The position numbers and the translations under genes were made by a program. A DNA stretch of 9,583 nt from contig JBFMFE010000179.1 in assembly GCA_040752295.1 (NCBI GenBank), positions 1 to 9,583 on the forward strand, read 5' to 3'. The notes beneath the pieces are model-generated. The model searched no databases. It was not told the origin of the DNA and saw only the letters and a program-made list of their open reading frames with translations. Source of the DNA: JBFMFE01 sp040752295 (GTDB lineage Bacteria > UBP15 > UBA6099 > JBFMBQ01). Positions 1 to 5,548 of the stretch are shown here, in pieces (within the stretch, counting starts at the first letter, position 1; each line of letters opens with the position of its first letter).

Positions 1-622
1 AGGACTGATGCTCACGCAGATGCTCGAGCAGCTCGGCATAGACGTCCTGCTCGTGGAACAAAAAAGGGAACGCGCGAAGTTCCTGTCGGAGAAGCTCCGC
101 CGGACGCTGGTACTGGTGGGCGACGGAACGGACGCCAACCTTCTGAGGGGGGAGAACATTGACACCGCGGACGCGTTCATCGGGACGAGCGGGGACGACG
201 AGGACAACATCATTTCCGGGCTGCTGGCGAAGGAACTCGGGGTGAAAACCTGCGTCGCGGTGGTGGAGCGCCCGGAGTACACGACCATCGGGGAGCGCCT
301 CGGCATTGACGTCGTGGTGAGTCCGAGGCAGCTCACGGTGAACGAGATAGTGAGGTACGTGCGCCGGGGCAACGTCAAATCGGTTGCGATACTCGAGAAG
401 GAGAAGGTGGAGCTGATCGAACTTGAGGCGTCGCACGAATCGGAGATCGCGGGAAAGAAACTGAAGGACGCGCGGTTTCCGAGAGGATCGATCGTGGGAT
501 GCGTGCTTCGCGGCGGAAAGTTCTTTCTGCCGCGCGGGGAGGACACGATCGAGGCGGGGGACACGCTGATCGTTTTCACCGTTGTCGAAAACATCCCGAA
601 ACTGGAAAAAATACTGATGTGA
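1..622 (+). CDS. trkA: Trk potassium uptake regulatory subunit TrkA, C-terminal part (5' end outside window)
   Basis: This is the peripheral NAD(H)-binding subunit that gates the TrkH potassium channel from the cytoplasmic face. The reading frame is open to the window edge: codons at 2-7 read Gly-Leu, which fits the end of a Rossmann GxGxxG loop just upstream. The ATG at 8 is therefore almost certainly internal. Counting from that Met, the Rossmann fold shows the acidic residue after beta-2 (LLVEQ, E17), the GDGTD motif (38-42), the DAFIGTSGDDEDNI stretch and the LAKELGVK helix. An RCK_C (TrkA-C) domain covers about 125-204 and ends in the usual GDTLIVF strand. The visible 204 residues match the second RCK half of a canonical TrkA of about 450 residues. 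The match to the E. coli TrkA second half, which I recall as GDASDQELL followed by NDDEANI, is clear. trkH follows after 56 nt on the same strand, so the two are probably co-transcribed. Confidence 0.93.
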   Translation, partial: GLMLTQMLEQLGIDVLLVEQKRERAKFLSEKLRRTLVLVGDGTDANLLRGENIDTADAFIGTSGDDEDNIISGLLAKELGVKTCVAVVERPEYTTIGERLGIDVVVSPRQLTVNEIVRYVRRGNVKSVAILEKEKVELIELEASHESEIAGKKLKDARFPRGSIVGCVLRGGKFFLPRGEDTIEAGDTLIVFTVVENIPKLEKILM

Positions 623-678
623 AAGGCGTTTGCGCCTGAGGCGCCGCCCTTGAGAAAGACGGCAGGGGACGCAGTGGA

Positions 679-2139
679 ATGAACTACGGCGTGTTGAGCA
701 GACTTCTGGGGATTCTCGTTCTCATCATGGGCGGTTGCATGGTGTTTCCGGCGTTGTGGGGCGTGTACTACGGAGAGCGGGAGACGTGGGCGATGGCGTC
801 CGGCATCGCGGCGTGCGCGGTCGGAGGCGCAGCGCTTCTGGCGCTGGGGCGGAGGAGCCGCGCCGCGGTGATGACGAGGCGGACCGGGATCGCGGTGGTG
901 GGTCTGGGATGGATAGCGGCGGCGGCGTTCGGATGCGTGCCGTTCGTGGTCGCCGGAACTTTTCCCGGCGCCGCCGGCGTGATTGACGCGTATTTCGAGA
1001 CGATGTCGGGATTCACAACGACGGGTTCGACGGTGCTGGTGGATATCGAGGCGGTGCCCAAGTGCCTGCTGTTCTGGCGGAGCATGACGCACTGGCTCGG
1101 CGGGATGGGGATTATCGTGCTTTTCGTGGCGCTGATGCCGTTTCTCGGCGTCGGGGCGCGGCAGCTTTACAGGTCGGAGGTTCCCGGTCCTACGCACGAC
1201 GGTTTCACGCCGAAGATAAGGGAGACTGCGCGGATGCTGTGGCTGATATACCTGGGCATAACGGCGCTGGAGACGTTCATGCTTCTCGGGACGGGGATGG
1301 GTCTGTTCGACTCGCTGTGCCACACGTTCGGAACGATGGCGACGGGAGGATTTTCTACAAAGAACGCGAGCATAGGGCACTACGGCGACCTGAACGTCGA
1401 GATAATCGTGATTTTTTTCATGGCATCGGTGGGGGTGAATTTCGGGTTGTACTACCAGGTTCTGCGCGGAGGCGCGGGCGCGCTGCCGGCGGACACGGAG
1501 TTCCGCGCTTACACCGGACTGCTGCTGGCGGGCACGTGCGCCGTGACCATCAACCTCTACGCAGCCGGCGTCTACGGGAGCGTCTGGTCGGCGCTGCGCA
1601 ACGCGTCGTTCCAGGTGACGTCAATACTGACGACGACGGGATACGGCACGGCGAACTTCAACGAGTGGCCCCCGTTCTCGAAGACGCTGCTGGTCGTGTT
1701 CATGTTCATCGGCGGGTGCGCGGGGTCCACGGGAGGCGGGATGAAGGTCATCAGGGCGGTCGTTCTGGCGAAATCGGCGTTCCATTCGGTGTACAGAACG
1801 TTCCACCCGGAAGCGCAGTTGACGTTGAGGATAGGAGGCGCGCCCATTCCCGAGCAGACGCGCGTTCAGATAATGGAGTTTTTCGTGTGGGCGTTCGGTA
1901 TTTTCGCCGCCGCGTCGCTCGTGGCGGCGGCGTTCGGCTGCGACGTCGTAACCTCCGTCACCGCCGTGGCGGCGACGCTGTGGAACATAGGACCGGGGCT
2001 TGAGCGCGTGGGGGCGATAGAGAACTACGCGTTCATGCACCCGTTCGTAAAACTGATTCTTTCCCTGTGCATGGTGATGGGGAGGCTCGAGCTTTTCACC
2101 GTCCTCGCCCTTTTTTCCCCCTCGTTCTGGAAAAGGTAA
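679..2139 (+). CDS. trkH: Trk-type potassium uptake channel subunit TrkH
   Basis: This is the inner-membrane potassium-translocating subunit, working with TrkA. Its 486 residues match the usual TrkH/KtrB length. All four pore loops are present: TTTGST (113-118), ATGGFST (221-227), TTTGYGT (318-324) and LWNIGPG (434-440), each with its filter glycine. Other family landmarks are the MTHWLGGMGIIVL helix (136-148), GGCAGSTGGGMKVIR (345-359) before the fourth repeat, and the C-terminal MGRLELF (467-473). Hydrophobic membrane segments fill the rest. A partial SD (AGGGG, 664-668) lies 10 nt before the ATG. The 56-nt gap from trkA holds a small stem (624-628/633-637, loop TTTG) without a T-tract, so it is not a terminator. 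Downstream it converges with the lyase gene, and I see no terminator in its own direction. The gene is G-rich on its coding strand. Confidence 0.96.
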   Translation: MNYGVLSRLLGILVLIMGGCMVFPALWGVYYGERETWAMASGIAACAVGGAALLALGRRSRAAVMTRRTGIAVVGLGWIAAAAFGCVPFVVAGTFPGAAGVIDAYFETMSGFTTTGSTVLVDIEAVPKCLLFWRSMTHWLGGMGIIVLFVALMPFLGVGARQLYRSEVPGPTHDGFTPKIRETARMLWLIYLGITALETFMLLGTGMGLFDSLCHTFGTMATGGFSTKNASIGHYGDLNVEIIVIFFMASVGVNFGLYYQVLRGGAGALPADTEFRAYTGLLLAGTCAVTINLYAAGVYGSVWSALRNASFQVTSILTTTGYGTANFNEWPPFSKTLLVVFMFIGGCAGSTGGGMKVIRAVVLAKSAFHSVYRTFHPEAQLTLRIGGAPIPEQTRVQIMEFFVWAFGIFAAASLVAAAFGCDVVTSVTAVAATLWNIGPGLERVGAIENYAFMHPFVKLILSLCMVMGRLELFTVLALFSPSFWKR

Positions 2140-2153
2140 GCTCATGATTTCAT

Positions 2154-2187
2154 AAAAAACGCCGGCGGCGCGGCTCAAGCCGCGCCG
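2154..2187 (-). terminator. Probable intrinsic terminator of the heparinase-family gene
   Basis: A GC-rich stem of 9 bp (2166-2174 with 2179-2187, loop TCAA) begins 2 nt after the minus-strand stop codon. Read on the minus strand it is followed, after a 6-nt GC spacer, by six Ts (As at 2154-2159 on +). The spacer is longer than in a textbook terminator, though alternative pairing of the flanking CCGG can shorten it. In the + direction no T-tract follows, so it should not terminate trkH by this mechanism. Confidence 0.55.
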
Positions 2188-2189
2188 GA

Positions 2190-3884
2190 TCAAACGGGGA
2201 CGACGGCGTAGCCGAGGGACCGACCGGCGGGAACGGCGCCGGAGACCGTGACCACCCGGTTTTCTTCCTCCGTCCAGAACGCCGGGTGATAGGACCCGGA
2301 CGCGACCGAGACGTCGTCCGCGGCGCCCACGGGGACGAGTGTGAAGTTTCCGCAGGGGGTTTTGAGGAGCAGACCCGCCCTCCCTCCCGCGTTTTTCAGC
2401 GGCTCGACCGCCGCGTCCGGGTGTAAGTGAACGAAGCTTTCGAGGAAGTGCGTTCCGCGGGGTTCGAGAACGGCGTCGAGAACGACCCAGACGCCCGTTT
2501 CGAGCGAGAAGATGGTCCTGCGGTGGCGGATTCCCGAGGCGGCGCAGCGCATGACGCCGGTGAAGACGAGCGCGCCGTCGCGGGCGGTGAGCGAGGCGGA
2601 GAGAGGCGCCGCGCGCCGCGCGGCGCGGAAACAGCCCCATGTCTCGGACTGTTCCCCGCGGTCGGCGCGGAGCGTGTTGTGGGCGGCGGTGGCGCGGCAG
2701 GCGCGGCGTTTTTCGGGGTGGTGGTAGTCGTAAACGCCGGTGTCCACGACGAGCCGCCTGCCCGAGACCGAAAGCTCGTAGCTGAAGAGGTCGCAGTGAC
2801 CGTGCGCGGGGAGGTAGGAAGGCGAGAAGGGACCAGCGTCTATGACGGCGAAGAGCTTCCCGCGGCGTATGACGTGATAGCCGCTGTGCTCGAGCGAGGA
2901 GGCGGGTGGCGGGCTTGCGGAGGGGCGCGGCGCATCGCCGCCCGTGAGGGCGCGGGCGCGTTCAAAAAGGAGACGCGGAGCGGGCGCTTCGAGGAAGACG
3001 GAATCGTTGAAGAGGGGTATGCCGCCGTCGGGGTGGATGATTGTTTCGAGCCAGCGGAGCATGTGGGGAATTTTTCCCCTGAGGAGGTCGAGCGTGCGTT
3101 CGCGCAGGGACGAAAGGCGCGGTGGAGCGGGGTTGGCGGAGAGAGCGGCGCTGACGTCGAGCAGGTCTTCGAGGACAAAGCAGTGGTACATGGGCGAGAG
3201 TTCGAAGTGTCCGCCGTCGCCGAGGACCTGCTCCGGGATTTCCGTCGAGAGGATTTTCAAGCCTTTTTCGAGCCATCCCGCGGCGTCCGCTCCCGCGAAG
3301 AAAAGTCCGCCGAGGACGAGCGCCGCCGCGTTCCTTATGAGATGGTTTCCCATGACGCGGTACTCGACGTTTCTTTCGAGGAACATCAACTGGTGGAAGA
3401 GGCTGCGCAGGAAGAGGTCTGAGCCGACGGGTTCGCCGGCGGCGGCGGCGGCTGCCCTGATCCAGTTGACGACGCGGCTGGAGAGGGGAAAGGGTTCCCA
3501 CGCGGGTTTCGCGCCCGGTGGGATAAGGAGTAGCCAGGAGCGGATCATCTCCCGCGCCGGCGGCGCGCCCGGGTACGAGTCGAGCGCGTGGACGTAGTGG
3601 AAGCCGTGGAGCTGATATTTTTCGAGGGGCGAGCCGGGGAAGGTGCTCCAGGGGTCTTTGCTCTTCCCTGCCCTTTCGAAATGCCGGACGAGCTTTTGGA
3701 TGAAGACGGGGTTGAGTGCGGCGTTGCGAATGAAACCGGGGAGGGCGAAGGGTGCGGTTTCGGGAACGCGCGGCGGCGGCGGCGGCGGTTTGGGGGGCGC
3801 GACGAGCGCCCGGACGCGGCTTTTCACCTGAACCGGACGCAGCTGAACCGCGGTGTGGAGCCAGAGTTTCGTCTGCCGGAGCAT
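2190..3884 (-). CDS. Heparinase II/III family polysaccharide lyase
   Basis: Members cleave uronic-acid-containing polysaccharides by beta-elimination or help process surface glycans; the substrate here cannot be told. The 564 residues show the two expected parts. The helical (alpha/alpha)-toroid N-domain contains WSTFPGSPLEKYQLHGFHY (79-97), the FPLSSRVVNWIRA segment (132-144), FLERNVEYRVMGNHLIRNA (168-186) and DGGHFELSPMYH (223-234). The beta-sandwich C-domain has AHGHCDLFSYEL (360-371), VVDTGVYDYH (379-388) and CRATAAHNTLR (396-406). Candidate catalytic or binding residues are N180/H181, the H and Y of 226-233, and H361/H363. No signal peptide or membrane segment is visible, as in many lyase-like proteins of this family in glycan loci. 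Yet no glycosyltransferase or transport gene adjoins it. The start fits the family's N-terminal LRPVQVKSR motif (15-23). A proline run (31-38) comes from a GGC-type repeat. The leader has no SD but carries a 13-bp inverted repeat ending 13 nt before the ATG. Confidence 0.9.
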   Translation of the reverse strand: MLRQTKLWLHTAVQLRPVQVKSRVRALVAPPKPPPPPPRVPETAPFALPGFIRNAALNPVFIQKLVRHFERAGKSKDPWSTFPGSPLEKYQLHGFHYVHALDSYPGAPPAREMIRSWLLLIPPGAKPAWEPFPLSSRVVNWIRAAAAAAGEPVGSDLFLRSLFHQLMFLERNVEYRVMGNHLIRNAAALVLGGLFFAGADAAGWLEKGLKILSTEIPEQVLGDGGHFELSPMYHCFVLEDLLDVSAALSANPAPPRLSSLRERTLDLLRGKIPHMLRWLETIIHPDGGIPLFNDSVFLEAPAPRLLFERARALTGGDAPRPSASPPPASSLEHSGYHVIRRGKLFAVIDAGPFSPSYLPAHGHCDLFSYELSVSGRRLVVDTGVYDYHHPEKRRACRATAAHNTLRADRGEQSETWGCFRAARRAAPLSASLTARDGALVFTGVMRCAASGIRHRRTIFSLETGVWVVLDAVLEPRGTHFLESFVHLHPDAAVEPLKNAGGRAGLLLKTPCGNFTLVPVGAADDVSVASGSYHPAFWTEEENRVVTVSGAVPAGRSLGYAVVPV

Positions 3885-3897
3885 CAGGTAATTTTAA

Positions 3898-3930
3898 CCC
3901 GAATTATTCACGCTCTTTGAATAATTCGGG
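3898..3930 (-). promoter_or_regulatory. Perfect 13-bp inverted repeat in the lyase-gene leader (copy 1)
   Basis: The arms at 3898-3910 and 3918-3930 are perfectly complementary over 13 bp and separated by 7 nt. On the minus strand this is a hairpin with loop AAGAGCG whose stem ends 13 nt before the lyase ATG, where an SD would be expected. A related sequence lies before the other minus-strand gene (9392-9420; 25 of 29 positions identical). It could be an mRNA leader hairpin, a dimeric-regulator operator, or the end of the repeat described at 3886-4087. The inverted repeat is read directly; the role is inference. Confidence 0.5.
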
Positions 3931-3932
3931 AA

Positions 3933-4073
3933 GAAATCGCAAGAATGCTGAAGATTCGAGGCAGAGGGCTGACACCGGACGGGAGCGTACTTGGCAGGTA
4001 CGTGACCGACGGTGGAAGCCCGATAACGAAGAAGATTCGGCGTTATTGCGATTTCCCCGGATGAATAATCCGG
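3933..4073 (+). ncRNA. Candidate structured RNA: long nested hairpin with trailing hairpin and T-rich tail
   Basis: Stems nest around one axis: 3933-3942/4046-4055 (10 bp perfect), 3944-3952/4036-4044 (with T3946-G4042 and T3949-G4039 wobbles), 3955-3957/4031-4033, 3966-3970/4017-4021, 3973-3977/4010-4014, 3980-3982/4006-4008 and 3986-3990/3998-4002, closing on loop TTGGCAG (3991-3997). Two symmetric GA/GA internal steps (3971-3972/4015-4016 and 3983-3984/4004-4005) could form tandem sheared G-A pairs. These and three G-U pairs exist only on the + strand reading; the other strand would have A-C and U-C mismatches. A 5-bp hairpin (4057-4061/4069-4073) followed by TTTAATTT could end the transcript. 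I could not identify a convincing promoter. It matches no RNA family I can name, and it could be just the interior of a mobile fold-back element. Confidence 0.35.
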
Positions 4074-4081
4074 TTTAATTT

Positions 4082-4108
4082 AATACCGTCCCAAAATCCG
4101 GGGGTATT
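4082..4108. repeat. Small bulged hairpin at the right edge of the fold-back region
   Basis: AATACC (4082-4087) pairs with GGTATT (4103-4108), and CCC (4090-4092) with GGG (4100-4102), around a 7-nt loop with a 2-nt bulge. It overlaps the last bases of the terminal-repeat-like end at 4087, so it may belong to the same mosaic of palindromic repeats. Imperfect bulged palindromes of this kind resemble REP-type elements, but no REP-associated transposase gene is in the window. Confidence 0.3.
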
Positions 4109-4133
4109 TGCGAAAAAAGAAAAACAAAACGTT

Positions 4134-4161
4134 CACCGCAAAGACGCAAAGGGCGCAGAGG
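4134..4161. repeat. GCAAAG-type periodic intergenic repeat
   Basis: Three near-repeats with a period of 8-9 nt, of the form CGCAAAG, CGCAAAG, CGCAGAG, lie in tandem. From memory, strings like CTTTGCGTCTTTGCGGTGA (the reverse strand here) recur in intergenic regions of many environmental bacteria; I cannot check this. A separate 6-bp hairpin (4161-4166/4172-4177, loop GGTGG) abuts it. From 4178 to about 4290 I see nothing further. Confidence 0.5.
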
Positions 4162-4293
4162 GGAATGGTGGATTCCCGATCAAAAAAAGGGAGGGCGTTG
4201 GATTTCACATGGACTTTGGGACGCTGCCTTTGATTTTAACTGATTTTCAGGAACGCGCCGTGTGTTTCGCGGGGTTCGGCGGTGCGAGACGGG

Positions 4294-4322
4294 TTGCGCG
4301 GGCGGCGCTCCGTCTGTAGAAT
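4294..4322 (+). promoter_or_regulatory. Possible sigma70-type promoter giving a near-leaderless transcript
   Basis: TTGCGC (4294-4299) and TAGAAT (4317-4322) are separated by exactly 17 nt, matching a -35/-10 pair at 4 of 6 and 5 of 6 consensus positions. A start of transcription near 4329 would lie only about 4 nt before the ATG at 4333, and no SD is present between. It would drive the 4333-5538 gene and the TPR-propeller gene after it. Confidence 0.35.
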
Positions 4323-4332
4323 ACTCTAAAAA

Positions 4333-5538
4333 ATGACGATCAGCCCGCACCGTTTTCTGATCATCGCGTTCGCGGCGCTGCTTGTCGTACATTGCGCGCG
4401 CGCCGGAGATTTTATTGACGACGTCGAGAAGGAGCTTGAGTACGTCAACGCCCTCGTCGCCGCCGGCGTGGAGAAGGGGAGCCTTCCCGCGCTCGAGAAG
4501 GCGCACCGCACGCTCGCCAATCTCGCACAGACCGCGAAAAGGCTTGAGCAACCCGCGACCCTCGCCGCCGTCGAACTCGCCGTGGCGTTCTTCTACCTCA
4601 GAATGGCGGAATCGGTCGTTCTTCTCCAGCTTTCCCCCGCGACGAATCCCTCCGGGTTCAGGCTGAACGCGGTCCGGGAGACGGAACATTACTTTCACCG
4701 GGCGCTGGCGACGGCGCGGACGGCGGGCGCGCGGGAGACGCTCGCCGACACGTACTTTTTCGTCGGCATCGGCTACGACGCGCTCAGAGCCTCGCTCGCC
4801 GATTTCCCAGGCGCCGACTCATCCGGGCTTTTCGAGAAAGCGAGGGCGCACGTCGCGAAAGCCGTCGCGCTCGGAACCTCCTTCCCCGGCGCCGGCGCCG
4901 TCCTCAGAAGACTCGGCGCCATCACGCCCGCGTCCCGCCAGGCTCTTCTGCCGCCCGAACGATTCATCGCGCTCCACACGGCGCTCATTCTTCAGTCTTC
5001 ACTTCCCCGTTTCGAACCGACAATCGAGAAGACGGGCGTGAAGCCGGTCGTGAAAAACGGCGACACGCTGATGGATTACAAGTGGCGCTATTCCATCTCC
5101 AGGACCGACGGGTCGTGGGAGTTTCAGCAGGACGTCACCGACGCGTTCGCGAAGGTGATCGTGCAGCGCGCGCCGGACAAGCCGCGCGCCGGGTCCGGCG
5201 TTCAGCTCACGGCGCGCCCGCTTTCGCCCGCGGAAAAAAACCTCTCACTCGACGATCTCGTCCACAAAAGCCTCTCCGTCCTCGCGGCTGCGGGATACAA
5301 AATAGACTCGCAGCAGAAGGTCAGCTTCAAGGGTCTCGACGCCTTCGAGATCGTGCTGTCGCACGCGTCCACCATCGTCGGCGAGGCGCCGGGCGCCGTC
5401 ATCGCCTCGAAACAGTTCCTGCTCATAACCGTGTCGTCGAACATACTTTACGTCCTGTCATTCAACGCCCTCGACAAGGACTACGACGCGCTGTTTCCGG
5501 ACCTGAAGCAGATCGTGAATTCATTCACGCCGTTCTGA
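4333..5538 (+). CDS. Exported helical-repeat protein with PsbP/DUF1795-like C-terminal domain
   Basis: This is a 401-residue protein of unknown function that I cannot assign to a named gene. Residues 1-24 form a Sec signal peptide (positive R7, hydrophobic core 8-20, likely cleavage after ARA at 24). C21 has no proper lipobox before it (VVHC), so a lipoprotein is unlikely. Residues 30-215 are alpha-helical and alanine/leucine-rich, with TPR-like helix pairs (for example 113-130, TEHYFHRALATA region, and 133-152). Residues 245-401 look like a small alpha/beta domain. It opens with YKWRYSISRTDGSWEFQ (249-265) and ends with QFLLITVSSNILYVLSFNAL (361-380) and the closing IVNSF. That order resembles PsbP/DUF1795-type domains, which often sit in secreted or lipid-anchored bacterial proteins. 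It probably acts in the periplasm or outside. The next gene starts 10 nt downstream and is also exported, so an operon is likely. The start rests on the signal peptide, as no SD is visible. Confidence 0.75.
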   Translation: MTISPHRFLIIAFAALLVVHCARAGDFIDDVEKELEYVNALVAAGVEKGSLPALEKAHRTLANLAQTAKRLEQPATLAAVELAVAFFYLRMAESVVLLQLSPATNPSGFRLNAVRETEHYFHRALATARTAGARETLADTYFFVGIGYDALRASLADFPGADSSGLFEKARAHVAKAVALGTSFPGAGAVLRRLGAITPASRQALLPPERFIALHTALILQSSLPRFEPTIEKTGVKPVVKNGDTLMDYKWRYSISRTDGSWEFQQDVTDAFAKVIVQRAPDKPRAGSGVQLTARPLSPAEKNLSLDDLVHKSLSVLAAAGYKIDSQQKVSFKGLDAFEIVLSHASTIVGEAPGAVIASKQFLLITVSSNILYVLSFNALDKDYDALFPDLKQIVNSFTPF

Positions 5539-5548
5539 ACGTGACGAT

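Larger units (their letters stand above)
3886..4087. repeat. MITE-like or fold-back element with imperfect terminal inverted repeats
   Basis: The outer ends resemble each other in inverted orientation. The right end (from 4062) reads TGAATAATCCGGTTTAATTT, and the reverse complement of the left end (from 3910) reads TGAATAATTCGGGTTAAAAT. Both finish in ACC next to the flanking DNA. The interior (3933-4055) is itself a long inverted repeat. The length of about 200 nt, lack of coding capacity, intergenic position and terminal repeats are what a small non-autonomous element would show. I see no convincing target-site duplication (flanks CATCA on the left, GTCCC on the right) and no transposase in the window. 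It could instead be a structured RNA gene with its own ends. Confidence 0.35.

Noticed and set aside
624..637. Terminator or attenuator between trkA and trkH
   Set aside because: A 5-bp stem with loop TTTG but no T-tract; too weak to split an evident trkA-trkH operon.
1062..2003. 313-codon + strand frame inside trkH
   Set aside because: It is a frame-shifted shadow of trkH with no hydrophobic segments or motifs.
1621..2640. 339-codon minus-strand reading frame spanning trkH and the lyase gene
   Set aside because: It overlaps two genes with clear family motifs, is Arg/Pro-rich as expected from GC-rich shadow frames, and shows no domain.
2427..3422. 331-codon + strand reading frame opposite the lyase gene
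   Set aside because: Its composition (Glu/Arg/Gly/Val-rich) is that of an antisense shadow, while the opposite frame carries conserved heparinase motifs throughout.
3770..3795. Frameshift or assembly slip at the GGC run in the lyase gene
   Set aside because: The run encodes a proline stretch (31-38), and family motifs are in frame on both sides, so the frame is intact.
3933..4055. tRNA or tmRNA in the fold-back
   Set aside because: It is a single nested hairpin without a cloverleaf, T-loop sequence or CCA-adjacent acceptor stem.
4134..4161. CRISPR-like array
   Set aside because: The units are only 8-9 nt, contiguous and degenerate, with no spacers and no cas gene in the window.
4333..4410. 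Lipoprotein signal in the 401-residue protein
   Set aside because: The residues before C21 (VVH) do not fit a lipobox, and an ARA cleavage site follows directly.
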